A stretch of DNA of 64,000 nt from Lepisosteus oculatus (GCF_040954835.1 NC_090708.1:29400001-29464000); one strand, 5' to 3'; positions 23,638 through 34,189 are shown, counted from the stretch's first letter. Program-made: numbers and translations. Notes: a model not told the origin generated them from the letters alone.

Positions 23638-25160
23638 TGTAAGAAAACCGGCTCAGAGACGCCAAATATGTAATCATAGCCACTCAGGGACGCCATAAAT
23701 GTAACGTTGCCAGAGCCAAAATGTAAATGTAGTGGCTCTCTGAAGGCACCGGTTCTGTAGGGTTTGGGCATTTACTGAGACAATTATTAATTGTAGCAGT
23801 AAATCACAAAGTTTATTATTTTGATGGCTTAAGAATCCAACCATGCGATATAACTCAAACAACGCACACACACAGGTACTAATACACGAGATGCATTTAT
23901 TAATACATAAAATATGCATATAAACTAACAGATCTTATCGAGAGGGTTATCAGAATACAAAAGATATATATTCAGTCAGTTACAAAGTGTTACACATATC
24001 AAGAGGACATACGTTCAGTATATCATTCATTAAGACCGTTTCATAAATGAACTTGGTTATAACTTCTACATTAGATACTCAAAACAAGTACATAACTTTT
24101 AGGAATTAAATTGATATCAACTGGTTGGGATAACAATTGAATTCTCGAGCTGTAATGCATTGAAGTTGAATACTCATCCAATCTTTGGGGATTCAGATCT
24201 CCTGCGGGCACAAAGAAACAGTTGCAGGCTGTTGCTGTCCAATCTGCGCTCTCTGGCTCGGTGCCAGGATGTGCTGTGTGGCTTGTGACGGTGCGCTGCT
24301 GATGCTCACTGTTGGCTTTAACTAGCAAAGTTTGTGCACAGGAGAAAAGATGACTGTGGGTCCCAGCAAGTCAGGAAGAGGACCGGTTCGTTCCTGATGA
24401 AGAGCTAGTTCTGAATAGTGATTCAGCTGTCCACAGTTCCGACCTGTTCATGGGGCTTGCAGCAGGTGCTAACGTTGGGTGGATCCTCTGGTTACTCTCT
24501 GGCAACCTCTGCTCTAGACTCTTAGAACAAAGGAAAGTTCTGGCTCTCGGACACACTGGCCGTTCCGTGGTTATCCGGGCTGAGTCTCAGGATGGTCAGG
24601 AGGCGCGCTGTGAGAATGTCCTGCCCTTGGGAGCCTTCTGCTCCTGGGCCGTCCTGCCCTGGAATCCTCCTTTGAATTCCCTTTAGAACAGTCCACAGAA
24701 TCCTCTCCAGAATCTTACTGAATCTCACTTCTGAATCTTACTGAATCTCTCAGGCTCTCTGTGTTGCCTGTTTTTACCTGGAAGAACTTCAGCTCGTTGA
24801 TTGGCTGAAAGTTCCATGGGCATCAGAGTCCCACGTGGGTTACTCGGCCCTACCAGTCCCTGATTGGTTGATCAAGGTGAGATATGAGTCACTTACTCCT
24901 GACACTTAGGAATGCAGTCCAGATGTCCATCTGTCACTCCCTAGACAGATAGGCGCCAATGGATGACCATTGATCATGATAGCCAGGCTTAGCTTAGTGC
25001 ATCCCCCTTTGGGAGCTGTCCTTATCAAAGGAACCTTAAATCAGCCTGCATGAATAGTTTCTCTGTGGCTGCACCACAGAGATGAACAGAGAAATGAGGC
25101 CTAATTTGGGAAAGCTCAGAAACACTTAATTCTGCCTTACTAATAAGCCTCGCCGCTACA
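23638..25160 (-). mobile_element. Solo LTR inside the ATPase gene
   Basis: 1523 bp, starting TGTAAG and ending CTACA, flanked by CCTT at 23634-23637 and 25161-25164. It has the same family features as 57457-58867: CCAAT boxes, an AATAAA-type signal seen on its sense (minus) strand, and the ACTGAGACAATTATTAATTG block. Removing it and one CCTT restores the ATPase frame across the join, which proves insertion into an existing gene. No internal coding region remains. Confidence 0.8.
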
Positions 25161-25550
25161 CCTTTATGACTTGTAAACCCGAAAACATGGTCTGGTGTTA
25201 CAGCTGCTGGCAATCTCTATACGCTGAGTTGCTTGTGAAATTTCCATACATTCAGTTTATAGAAGGACTACAGACGTCATTTTCCGACGACCAGCTACTG
25301 CCACCGGATAGAGTAAATTTTGATTATAGTTGATGATTTGATGAAGTCTGCGTGTGAAAATAATGAGATCGAAACAGCTTTTACCAAATACGTACACCAC
25401 CGAAACCTCAGCATCATGTATATCGTCCAAAATGTGTTTTATCAAGGCTGGAAAAGTAGAACCATAGCGTTAAATATAAAGTACATGGTGCTGTTTAAAA
25501 AACCTAGAGATAAACTACAGTCTTTTACCCCCCGATGTACCCACCGCTTA
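25161..25550 (+). pseudogene. Packaging ATPase, middle part (Walker B)
   Basis: Continues the ATPase after the LTR. A one-base shift occurs near 25325, just before the Walker B segment IIVDDLM. Next comes the sensor-like block HHRNLSIMYIVQNVF and FKKPRD, matching the conserved order in Polinton ATPases. The gene is then interrupted at 25550 by a LINE whose 17-bp target duplication is GATGTACCCAC(C/G)GCTTA. Confidence 0.8.
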
Positions 25551-28500
25551 CTTTCTTCTTCTTCTTTTTCACAGCCTTAGTCCCAGACTGTCCTGGGGTC
25601 AGCTGCTTTGGTTGCTCTTCTCCACTTGTCTCTGTCGAGCACATCTTCCTCACTCACTTCACATACCTCCATATCTTTTCTCACACAATCTATCCATCTC
25701 TTTCTAGGCCTGCCTCTTCCTCTGTTACCTTCCACCTCAAATTCCATTACCCTCTTTGTTACTTCCTCAACGTCCCTCCTCATGATATGTCCATACCACC
25801 GTAACCTCGCCTCTCGCATCTTCTAAACCACATCCACCACCCTACATAGTCTACGGATTTCTTCATTTCTGATCTTATCCTTCATTGAAATCTGCAGAAT
25901 CCATGTCAACATCCTCATTTCAGTTTGTTTCATCAAGTTCTCTTCCCTCTTTCCAACTGCCAAGCATTCAGCTCCATATAGTAGTACAGGTCTAATCACA
26001 GTCTTGTACATTTCGCACTTTAACTTTCTGGGAATTTTCCTGTCACAGATTATTCCAGTTATTTCTCTCCACTTGTTCCATCCAGCTTTCACTCTTTGTT
26101 TTACTGCCTCCAGTGTTTCTCCTCCCTTTACCAGTTTTGATCCAAAGTATTTAAAGCCATCAACTTGTTTCAGTTTTCCTCCATTTGTCTCCTCAACATT
26201 GGTCATAGTATCTCCTCTTCTCTCCATTACCATTATTTCAGATTTTTCTGCATTCATTTTCAGTCCACCCTTTTCCAGACTCCTCTGCCATTTGAACACT
26301 TTCTCCTGTAGTTCTACTTCTGAATCTGCCATCAGTGCCACATCATCAGCAAAGATGAGTTCCCAAGGCACTTCTGTTCTTACCTCCTCTGTCAGTGTGT
26401 CAATAATGTTTATGAAAAGGAAAGGACTTAGTGCTGATCCTTGCTGTACTCCAACTGTGATTTCAAACTCTTTTGTCTCTCCCTGTTGTGTTATCATCTT
26501 CGTAGTTGCATCTCTGTAGGTTGCTTGAACTAACTTCACCATGCTTTCTGGTACTCTTTTCTTCCTCAAGCACCAATACACCACCTCTCTGGGCACACAG
26601 TCATATGTCTTCTCCAAGTCCAGAAAGGCCACATACAGCTTTTTCCCTTTCTCTAGTGTCTTCTCCTGTAACTGTCTCATCACAAAAATGGCATCTGTTG
26701 TGCTTTTCCCCACTGAGAATCCAAATTGTGAGTTGTGGATCCTGACTATCTTCCTGAGTCTCTTGTCCAGAATTTTTTCCAGGATTTTCAATCCATGTTC
26801 CAGAAGTTTTATTCCTCTATAGTTTTAACACTCCATTGGGTCTCCTTTCTCCTTTTAGATGGTAACCATACTGCTTTTTGTCCATTCTTCTGGAATTCTC
26901 TCTTCCTTTGCAATATTGTTTAGCAATCTCGTCAGCCACTGAATCCCCTCTTCATTGAGGTTCTTAAAGTGTTCTGCTGCTATTTCTGATGGTCCAGTTG
27001 CTTTGCCCACTTTCATCTCTTTGATAGCTTCTGTCACTTCCTTAACTGAAATTTCTTGGATTGGTCCACACACTACGTCTGCCTCCACTAGGTTCTCCCT
27101 CTCATTTTCTACATTTAACAGATTTGTGAAGTACTCCAGCCATCTTTGCTTGATCTGTTCTTCTTTAATCAAGACTCTGCCTACTCCATCCTTGAGTACT
27201 GCCACACAGATAATATCTTTTTTCTGTCTTTCTCTATGTTTAGCAATCTTGTAGATTTGGTCCTCTCCTTCATTTGTTTCAAGTTTCTCATACCATTCTT
27301 TCCAGGCTCTTTCCTTTGTTCTTGCTATACTTCTTTTTGCTACCTTCTTTAGTCTCTTATATTCTTGTAATTCTCCAGTGCCATCTTTCAGTGCCTTGTA
27401 TGCTTTTTTCTTTTCCTTCAGTGTTTCCTGAACTTCCATACCCCACCACCACTCTTCATTTTCCCTCGGTCTGCCTCCTCTTGTCTTTCCACAAACCCTG
27501 GTAGCAGCCTCTTCTAGGATGTGGCTCATCTCAGTCCACTCTTCTTCAACTGAAGGCTCCTCTGTTTCCTCTGTGTTGTTTTTCATTTCTCTCACCAGCC
27601 TGTTGAAATCTACTTTGTTTTCTCTCAGTTTCCACACTTTTGTTCGTGCTGGGTGTTTCCTCTGCCTTATTCTTCGCTCCTTCAATATTGTGATGTCCAT
27701 CACCAGTAGCCTGTGTTGTCTGGTAACAGCCTCATAGGGCAGGACTTTAGCATCTTGGACTTTCGCTCTATCAATTCTTCTCACTAATATGTAATCTATT
27801 TGGGTATCATGGCCTCCACTCCTGTATGTCACCTTTTGCTCATAATCCTTCGTGAACCCTGTGTTCACTGCAAACAATTCAAGAGCTTGGAGTGTTTCTA
27901 GTAGCCTTCCTCCTTCTTCATTTCTCTCTCCTAGCCCTCTCTGACCATGTTCATCTGGATAATCTGGGAATTTCTCTCCTAAATGTGCATTGAAGTCTCC
28001 TCCAATTACCACCATTTCATTTCCTGGGATTCTGCTAATCACTTCTTCGAGATCTTCCAAAAAGCTATTCTTTTCCTCCTGTGGTCTTCCTACCTGTGGT
28101 GCATATACAGAGATGATATTCCATAACCCACTCTCAAAAGCCACCTGTACATTGATCCTGTCTGAGTGTCTAACCACCCTCACTATCTTGTCTGCTAGGT
28201 CTTTGCACACTATCACACCCACTCCATTCATTTTGGTACTCTTTCCAGCATATAGAATCTTGTATCCCTCTCCTAGGTGTCTTGAGCTGTTTTCTTTCCA
28301 CTTGGTTTCTTGCACACACAAGATCTCCACTTTTCTCCTTGCCATAGTTTCAACCAATTCTCTCCCTCTCCCTGTCATGGTGCCAACATTCCAACTCCCC
28401 ACTCTCATTGACTTAACATTCCTTCCACGCCCCTTCACCTTGTTTCTTTTCTGTAGCCCCCACTCTACAGTTTTCCCCACAGTAGCATAATTTCCATTAG

Positions 28501-28701
28501 TACCCTGTTGGGGCACAGCACTAATGGCCGACGTTGTTAACCCGGGCCCCGGCCGATCCGGTATGTGCTTTGTGTTCTTTGCAACCATGGTTTTGGCAAG
28601 ATGGTTTTACGTCAGATGCCCTTCCTGACACAACCCTTTTAGTCGCCTCTTACGATAAGCAGGGATACCCAGGAGGTATTCTGATCCCCCTCCCGAGGGA
28701 T
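25551..28701 (-). mobile_element. RTE-like LINE, near full length
   Basis: A 3151-bp non-LTR retrotransposon on the minus strand. The 5' end is just left of 28702 and the 3' end at 25551 carries a short AAG-rich tail. Flanks are a 17-bp target duplication with one mismatch (25534-25550 and 28702-28718). It carries a single ORF with an N-terminal endonuclease and a reverse transcriptase. Length, one-ORF structure, the short microsatellite tail and CFDP2-like endonuclease resemblance fit the RTE clade; the exact family is unresolved. Confidence 0.85.
25577..28588 (-). pseudogene. LINE ORF: endonuclease plus reverse transcriptase
   Basis: One frame of 1004 codons from ATG 28588 to TGA-type end 25577, broken only by in-frame stops: TAA at 26857-26855, TAA about 31 bases further on, and TAG at 25825-25823. 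The endonuclease comes first: SWNVGTMTGRGRE, CVQETKW, GGDFNAHLG, TQIDYILVRR and RQHRLL carry the catalytic Asn, Glu, Asp/Asn, Asp and His. The reverse transcriptase follows: FLDLEKTYD (A box), QQGSALSPFLF, and FADDVALMAD (C box). The C-terminus holds RLRWYGHIMRRD and the basic GRGRPRKRW. Only three nonsense changes and no frameshift suggest recent activity. Confidence 0.85.
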
Positions 28702-28882
28702 GATGTACCCACGGCTTATGTATTTAAAAAATCTAAAAGTCGGTGATCTCGCAACCATAGACTCAGTCGAAAAACACTTTCGTCATGTCTTCACGCGTTC
28801 AGAGAAACCTGACTCTCTTACATTTTCTGGTAAAAGCCGCCCCCAATCAGTGGAAAGCTATTCTCTGTTGGGCTTCAAATGA
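28702..28882 (+). pseudogene. Packaging ATPase, possible 3' part
   Basis: After the LINE, a frame opens with MYPRLMYL. The MYP tripeptide matches the conserved QMYP position that follows FKKPRD in Polinton ATPases. It runs to TGA 28880-28882 and overlaps the start of the next gene at 28785. The rest does not obviously resemble the family, so the C-terminus may be frameshifted or replaced. Confidence 0.45.
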
Positions 28883-29043
28883 TCTTGTACAGACCATAGC
28901 TGAAATCGCCTTGAATACCTTGAAAGGGAACATACCGTTATCTGCAAAGCAGTTTGGGACACTGAAGAGAAAGCGTAAGCTTATAAAGACTTTGAGTAGA
29001 AAGGTTCTTTCTCTTAAAAGAAAGAGACTGTTGGTGATAATAA
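28785..29043 (+). pseudogene. Polinton small basic ORF
   Basis: Starts ATG 28785. Its core is LVKAAPNQWKAILCW, then IALNTLKGNIPLS, and then a very basic tail with repeated KRK. A small protein of this type is common next to Polinton capsid genes; its function is unknown to me. It reads straight into the next gene without a stop, whereas the two are usually separate, so an indel appears to have fused them. Confidence 0.6.
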
Positions 29044-29765
29044 TGGAGCACGCTGAAAAAATGTACCTGGTACCTCAGAAACAGCTCGATCGACTCAGAG
29101 AGCAGTCTGGCCTCGAAAGCGATGTAAGAAAAATAACAACTCGCCGGTTGGATGATGAAATGAGAGACACACTTCAGAACTCACATCTGGCCGAATATGA
29201 AAAAGTGAAATTGTACAGTCAGGTGTTACAACGGTATTTGACATTAGTACGCCAGGAGACTTCCGAAAAGGGGACTTTAACTGTTGTACCACCAGAAAAT
29301 GCACCCACCGAGCTATCACGCACGTTAGCAAAACAGCCGTCATCGAGCGACGCTGACATTGGGTATATTTTGGACAGCGTGTCTCAGCGGTTCGAGAGAA
29401 ATGCTGAGATAATGTTAAAGACTATGGCCCGCAATGAACCATTAATAGCCTGGAATGAAAAAGGGGAATTTTTGTACAAGGGGGCACCCGTTGATGGCTC
29501 TCACATGATTGATCTTGTCAGGGCTCTCATGCAGCAGTAAGCAGTTGCGGTTGGTAAGAAGCCAAAAGGTTGGGATGTGTTAATGGAGGCTATGGCAGAA
29601 ATCAACGTGCCGGGCACCTTGCTAGCCAAAGCTGATAACCGAGAGCTACTTGAAAAACTCAAGGCTGCCCCGCTGGGGTGTGAAGCATCGGTCAAAACTT
29701 TAAAACAACCGGTAGAGTTGTCGACGCCTGACCCGGTCTCTAAGATAACCGCAGAAAGGAGATGA
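29044..29765 (+). pseudogene. Polinton conserved protein of unknown function, one nonsense codon
   Basis: Internal ATG at 29044 begins MEHAEKMYLVPQKQLDRL, a typical start for a Polinton protein seen beside the capsid genes. A charged helical middle follows (RRLDDEMRDTLQNSHLAEYE). The frame runs to TAA at 29538-29540, then continues in the same frame with PKGWDVLMEAMAEINVPG to TGA near 29763. So one nonsense codon splits a protein of about 240 residues. Role unknown; a virion or DNA-binding role is only a guess. Confidence 0.6.
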
Positions 29766-29948
29766 TCATTAATACCTAGACCCACATGGTTGACTTTGTA
29801 AATTTTTTTCTGTGGGTATGTGTGTTTGTGATAAATGACTTGAAATGTATGTTAAAAAGCGTGCGCAATATAGTTAAAAATGTTTGTAAGAAAATGGCTT
29901 GGATGTAACGTATTAAAAAAAGCTTGAGCGATATAACCGCGAATGTAT

Positions 29949-30045
29949 AATAAAAATATTGTATTGATTTTAAATCATATTTTGTGTTCTTTTTAAAATA
30001 ATAACCACACAGACAATGAAATAGTTCGATTTCATTTTTATTTTA
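29949..30045. terminator. Back-to-back polyadenylation signals
   Basis: AATAAAAATATTG at about 29950 serves the rightward genes, and the reverse complement AAAATAAAAATG near 30034-30045 serves the leftward ones. They sit in the only non-coding gap between the two convergent gene sets, a common Polinton and adenovirus-like layout. Confidence 0.5.
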
Positions 30046-30054
30046 GACGGTTGA

Positions 30055-30604
30055 TTAACATTTATGACATGTTTTAAACTGTAAACACCCACATAATCGA
30101 ACATTCGTATTTTCAAACGGCTTAAAAGGGTACCAGGGTCTCCGTCTCACATGTCGTCGGTTTTTCAGAAACATTTCAACCATCCGGTTATTCTGGATTG
30201 CATTCGTAGAATAAAGTTCTAAAATGTTTCTAAAAGATAAGCCTTTACATCTATGGTATAGAAAAAAGACGCAATGTAGTCCGCAGGTCACCGCAAAAGA
30301 ATCTTGCAATTGTCTGTTGTTGTAAAATATGGAATTAGCATTTCTGTTTAAGAAATCAATAATATTCTTGGGAAAGAAAAGGCTTCGGGTGAAGTCGAAA
30401 TATTCTGCTCCCTGGTCATCGGGTTAAGTAAATAGCAAGCCAGTGTTCACCGGGGCGGTCGTGTGGGTGAGTATTAACTATTAAACTCAGAGGGCGCCGC
30501 GCCAGTCTCTCGCTCGGTAGGGCATCACTGGGGAACACGCCTAGAAAACTGTCTCGGGTGTAGAGGTCTCGAGTTAGAATGTCTTCCAGCTGTTTGGTGT
30601 TCAT
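30055..30604 (-). pseudogene. Adenain-like cysteine protease (Polinton PRO), one frameshift
   Basis: Maturation protease of the adenovirus protease family, which cleaves capsid precursors. It starts ATG 30604 (MNTKQLEDILTRDLY). GEHWLAIYLT carries the catalytic His. A single-base shift at about 30418 moves the frame; in the new frame an acidic residue follows the His segment (GAEYFDF), then the oxyanion-side Gln in NNRQLQDS, and the catalytic Cys in CGLHCVFFL. It ends TAA 30057-30055. Total about 183 codons, the usual Polinton size. All four key positions are kept, so the shift is the main lesion. Confidence 0.85.
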
Positions 30605-30638
30605 CTTTATGTGCAGGTTGTGTGGCCTCCCGTGCTTT

Positions 30639-31920
30639 TTAGCTGAAGTCGTAAATGACTCGATGTCTCATATCAAGCTCTATAACGTTGTCGAACAGCG
30701 CGTACACATCCATGTTAATTGTAGTGGGTAGGGGTAGCGCAAAGTATTTCAGCTCTCAGATTACCCGTTTGATAAGTGAATAATAACCTGTGCACTCGTC
30801 GTCGGGGCTGAGATTGAAAGCGAACAATGTGCAACCGCGCGCATACTCCTCACGGTCCACCAGAAGTGGTTTGTCTTTCAGATGCTTCCTAGATGTTTCC
30901 ACCAAATTAAAATATTCACGGATGCAATGCCAATTCTGGAAGTCTGGTTGAAGCGGTTTAGTGGGGATTTGTTCACTGTCGGCGTAGAGAGCCAGAACGT
31001 TAACATTGTAGTGTTTAAAATTGAAGGGGTTTTGTGTAAAACTGCCGCTGCATGCGGCGTTGTCCACAAACCCCAAAATTACCACTTTGGGTAACTGCCC
31101 GAGAAAGAGGTTTTCTTGCTTACACACATGGCTCCCTGCAGGCAGACTGAAGACTTTCATCTGTACGCGGTCTATGGGGTATTTAGTGTTGGCCGTCAGG
31201 AGTGCATCGGCGTGTCCCAGTCTGACCCCCGGTGACACTCTGACTCTTTTCACAAACAAAGATGCAGAGAGTACACTCAGTTTGTGTTCTCCGACATTGT
31301 TCACTGAGCAGAAAGCATCTCTGTTGCATGTGAGTTTTATTTTCAGGTCAACGCCATTTAGTAGTAGTTTGTCCTGAAAAAACAGGTCTGTGTGAATGTG
31401 ACCCAGGAGCTCCAGTTTTCGGCTTTGCGTCATGTATGATGCTCTTTTTCGGAACCCCTGATTGGGTCCATCCAAAATTGTGGACTCGTGTTGCCCGCTG
31501 TGTCTTTGTAAAAGAGCCCTGTTGAATACTGAAACTTCAGCGTCTCTTCACTGTAGTTCAGGACAGACTCTATAAAGGCTCTGTAAGGATAAGAGTTGTT
31601 GCTCTGGCTGATCAACTGGTCTCCTACGGGGATAGCAACCTGGCTGAAGATGGCAGCGATCGGGTAATTCACCAGACTCACACAGGCTGCCGCATCAATG
31701 TCCTGACCGTCTGCTTCTGTTATTTTACAGGTCAAATAGAGCAGCGTTGCCTGCGATGTAGAACTCCAGAGGGGCGTTTTCTGTTAGGGCTGTGAGGGGT
31801 GGAACTTCTATGTAAAAGCTTTTCTTGATGCTTGTTTGGGCAGGCGCTAATTCAAATATGTCCAGCTCCGACTTTGCGCATTCTGCAGACCCGCCGTAAA
31901 ATATGTCTTGTTTCGTATCT
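30639..31920 (-). pseudogene. Major capsid protein (double jelly-roll), frameshifted
   Basis: Matches the family often listed as F54H12.2-like, the Polinton major capsid protein. The N-terminal segment (SELDIFELAPAQTS) is in one frame near 31830-31890 and has no clear ATG. A one-base shift near 31738 leads to the frame with NNSYPYRAFIESVLNY. Another shift near 31455 leads to the long frame 31475-30756 with LLGHIHTDLFFQDKLLLNG, LGQLPKVVILGFVDN and NPFNFKHYNVN. A TGA at 30758-30756 (compatible with CGA to TGA decay) precedes a last in-frame stretch with the MDVYALFDNVIELD segment, ending TAA 30641-30639. Two frameshifts and one nonsense codon. Confidence 0.85.
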
Positions 31921-32011
31921 CATTGATTGTGGTGTGTCACGGCCCTCTTCTTGGTCGACCTGAAGCTTTTATGAGGTTACTGTCTTCTCCTAACCATTCT
32001 TTTATCAGGTT

Positions 32012-32371
32012 TCAGAGGCCCCCGATGGTGTGATGATGATGTCTGTCTTTTTCTCTTACACCTCTGCGGATATATGCTAGACCCGAACCTTCCTGGTGAT
32101 TTGCAGCCACCTTAGACATGACTGTGCTTGTAACGTTGCTAACCACGTCTTTGACGATGTTTTTAGCCGCCGATGCCATGTGCGGCTTAGCTATTTCAAA
32201 CCCTTGTTTCAGAAAAGGCACGGCTTTTCTAAATAGTGCTCTGAAATTACCCCCTGTATCCGCGCCGTACTGAACCCGTAGCCCAGAAAATCCTGGTAAT
32301 CCATAACCAGCCTGTTGTTTGTAGTAGTGCGTATACAAAGAAGGATCCCCGTAGCTCTTGATGACCGTCAT
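32012..32371 (-). CDS. Polinton basic core-like protein (PX-like)
   Basis: 119 codons from ATG 32371. The centre has GYGLPGFSGLRVQYG and NFRALFRKAVPFLKQG, followed by an alanine/valine-rich amphipathic stretch. This is the pattern of the small Polinton virion protein (PX) often compared with adenovirus core or cement peptides; the comparison is by pattern. Its ATG overlaps the stop of the upstream minor capsid gene as ATGA. The C-terminus changes frame: a K/R-rich reading continues to about 31925 in another frame, so the end is probably frameshifted. Confidence 0.65.
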   Translation of the reverse strand: MTVIKSYGDPSLYTHYYKQQAGYGLPGFSGLRVQYGADTGGNFRALFRKAVPFLKQGFEIAKPHMASAAKNIVKDVVSNVTSTVMSKVAANHQEGSGLAYIRRGVREKDRHHHHTIGGL

Positions 32372-33060
32372 CCTTTTAGATGTTTGTCGCTTTCACAGGT
32401 CTGAAATGCAGCTTCAATGGTGAAGTTGTTAAAATGATCGATGCTCACCGGCACATAATAGGGTTTGTCGTACAATACTGTGACGAATTCACCATCCACG
32501 CCTCTGAAGGGCACACAATGTAAAAGGGGTGCGTAGACGTCGGCTATTAACTGGTGTTCATTGATGTAGGTGTATATATACATGGTGTTAAACCCGCCAG
32601 TCATACCGACGGGGTGCGGTGATTTTACACTTCCAACACCCGATTTAAAACCCAACATCCTTGCCAGACGGTTATGCACATGTATAACAAACCGGTTATC
32701 ACTAACAATCTTTACCGACTGGCTAATGGGGTTGTATTTAAGACTTACAGTTGTTAACTTGGATTTTTCCACAGCCCGTTTCATTTCATGCAAGAGCTGC
32801 TCGATGTTGCTATAGTACCCTCTCGGTACAGTACATGTCAATATAGTCTTGAGCTCTTTGCTGATGAACAGAAAAACTTTGTCTTCATCAAATGTGTTTT
32901 GCGTATGCGGATAGTGTAGCTTGACCAGGCCCACTTCCCAGCTCCCATCCAGGTCAATCACCTTTGCCAGATGCTCTGTGAAGCAAGCGCTGGTGTTCTT
33001 TGGAAACATCTTTGAGGATGAATTACTGGCCAGCATAACATAGAAGCCATTGGGGTTCAT
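32368..33060 (-). CDS. Minor capsid protein (penton-like, single jelly-roll)
   Basis: An intact 230-codon frame from ATG 33060 to TGA 32370-32368, the best preserved gene of the element. It starts MNPNGFYVMLASNSS; SWEVGLVKLHYPHTQNT and DVYAPLLHCVPFRG are typical of the Polinton minor capsid protein thought to form the vertex. Size fits the family. It lies 12 bases downstream of the integrase stop and overlaps the next gene by 4 bases, so the leftward genes form one tightly packed unit. Confidence 0.75.
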   Translation of the reverse strand: MNPNGFYVMLASNSSSKMFPKNTSACFTEHLAKVIDLDGSWEVGLVKLHYPHTQNTFDEDKVFLFISKELKTILTCTVPRGYYSNIEQLLHEMKRAVEKSKLTTVSLKYNPISQSVKIVSDNRFVIHVHNRLARMLGFKSGVGSVKSPHPVGMTGGFNTMYIYTYINEHQLIADVYAPLLHCVPFRGVDGEFVTVLYDKPYYVPVSIDHFNNFTIEAAFQTCESDKHLKG

Positions 33061-33072
33061 TTTTCACCACCT

Positions 33073-33423
33073 CTATATGTCTCTGACCTCAGAAGCCTTT
33101 ACCCAACTATTGAATTTATCGCTCCAGCCGCGCCACTTTACCAAAAGCTTTTTGTTTTTGCCACGACCCCTGGCTACTAAAATCTTTTGGATGTGGTAGA
33201 TGTTCTCAACATTGGGGTTTATCTTCTGTAGCTCTTCTGCATAGAAGGAGCCCTTAATGTCATCGCCTGCATAATCCTCCAGTTTGTAATAGGGTCTCAG
33301 AGCCGAGGTCCGCTCTTTGACAATGAAAATTTCATCTGTGAAGGTCTGTTCATATCCCTTCTCAAACACTTCCTTTATTTTGGACACCCATTGACAATAT
33401 TCACATTTTGCTAGCTTATTCAC
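33073..33423 (-). pseudogene. Integrase, C-terminal fragment with chromodomain
   Basis: 116 codons. The first part (FEKGYEQTFTDEIFIVKER) is the beta-barrel region that follows the catalytic core in Polinton and retroviral-like integrases. The second, YHIQKILVARGRG to WRGWSDKFNSWVKASEV, is a chromodomain with its aromatic residues (Tyr, Trp, Trp). The zinc-binding domain and DDE core are absent; sequence to the right of 33423 is unrelated. The ATG is internal and simply marks the truncation. Confidence 0.8.
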
Positions 33424-34185
33424 ATTTATTCATGCTATTCATTTATTATTAATATTTTAATACATAACATACTGTGATATACAAAACCAGTAAAAATGGC
33501 AATGTGGCATACATATTATTTATTATATTTTACTATTATAGAAAGAGTTTTTATTTGTTAAAGATACAATTGGGCATTGGCCACGAATCAAATCCAAAAC
33601 CTTTTAGCTCACAGGCAAAAATTCTACCACTGAACAAAATCAGTGAACCAAAACAAAATTGCTTTGGTTATATTTAAATTATTAAATAATAAATTAAACT
33701 ATAAGTTTTTCATTTCCTATTGCAACAATCACAACAACAAAATATAGTGAAATAACCATAAAATAACCAAAGTGAATGAGTTAAAGAATTGGATACCAGA
33801 TGTTTACAAAGAAAGTGGAATACCCTACTTCAACAAGCTAAATACATACTTTATATTTACAGTCGTTAATTACTTTTGTTAATGTACAGAAATGTATTTC
33901 TATTTCCAGCTACTGTATCTAAATTTGCATTTAATTACATGGTTCTATATTAAGTGGATTTAAGAAACTAAGGCAACAATTAAATTAAGCTTATGTGTCA
34001 CTAACATCGAATGCACCACAAGTGCCACCTAATGATATTTTCTTTACTTTTGATTTGCAATCTGAGTGGCTACATCTGTAAACCAGAAATTACATATGGA
34101 AACTAAGAAGAAGTACGTTTAAGATGCTTTGAGTACAGTGATTCTTTAAAGAGAAGGAAATGGAGGTCTGGAACAAGCTATCCAG
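33424..34185. other. Right flank of Polinton, nothing recognised
   Basis: Very AT-rich DNA. No integrase core, no Polinton terminal repeat and no other gene is visible. Confidence 0.4.
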
Positions 34186-34189
34186 CCAC

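Larger units (their letters stand above)
21430..33423. mobile_element. Polinton/Maverick (adintovirus-like) element, decayed, truncated at both ends
   Basis: Contains the hallmark Polinton set: protein-primed DNA polymerase B, packaging ATPase, adenain-like protease, double jelly-roll major capsid, minor capsid, basic core-like protein and chromodomain integrase. Genes to about 29765 read rightward and those from 30055 read leftward. The polymerase lacks its N-terminal two thirds and the integrase lacks its catalytic core, so both outer parts are gone, and no terminal inverted repeat is visible. A 1.5-kb solo LTR and a 3.15-kb LINE are nested inside. Almost every gene carries stops or frameshifts, so this is an old endogenous copy. 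Confidence 0.85.

Noticed and set aside
25823..26791. A separate reverse transcriptase gene
   Set aside because: It is in the same frame as the upstream endonuclease ORF and divided only by stop codons, so it is one LINE ORF.
26004..28490. Several plus-strand open frames (up to 171 codons)
   Set aside because: They lie opposite the LINE ORF, are serine- and leucine-rich mirror translations, and have no domain of their own.
30882..31377. Plus-strand frames of 70 and 118 codons
   Set aside because: Shadows of the minus-strand major capsid gene.
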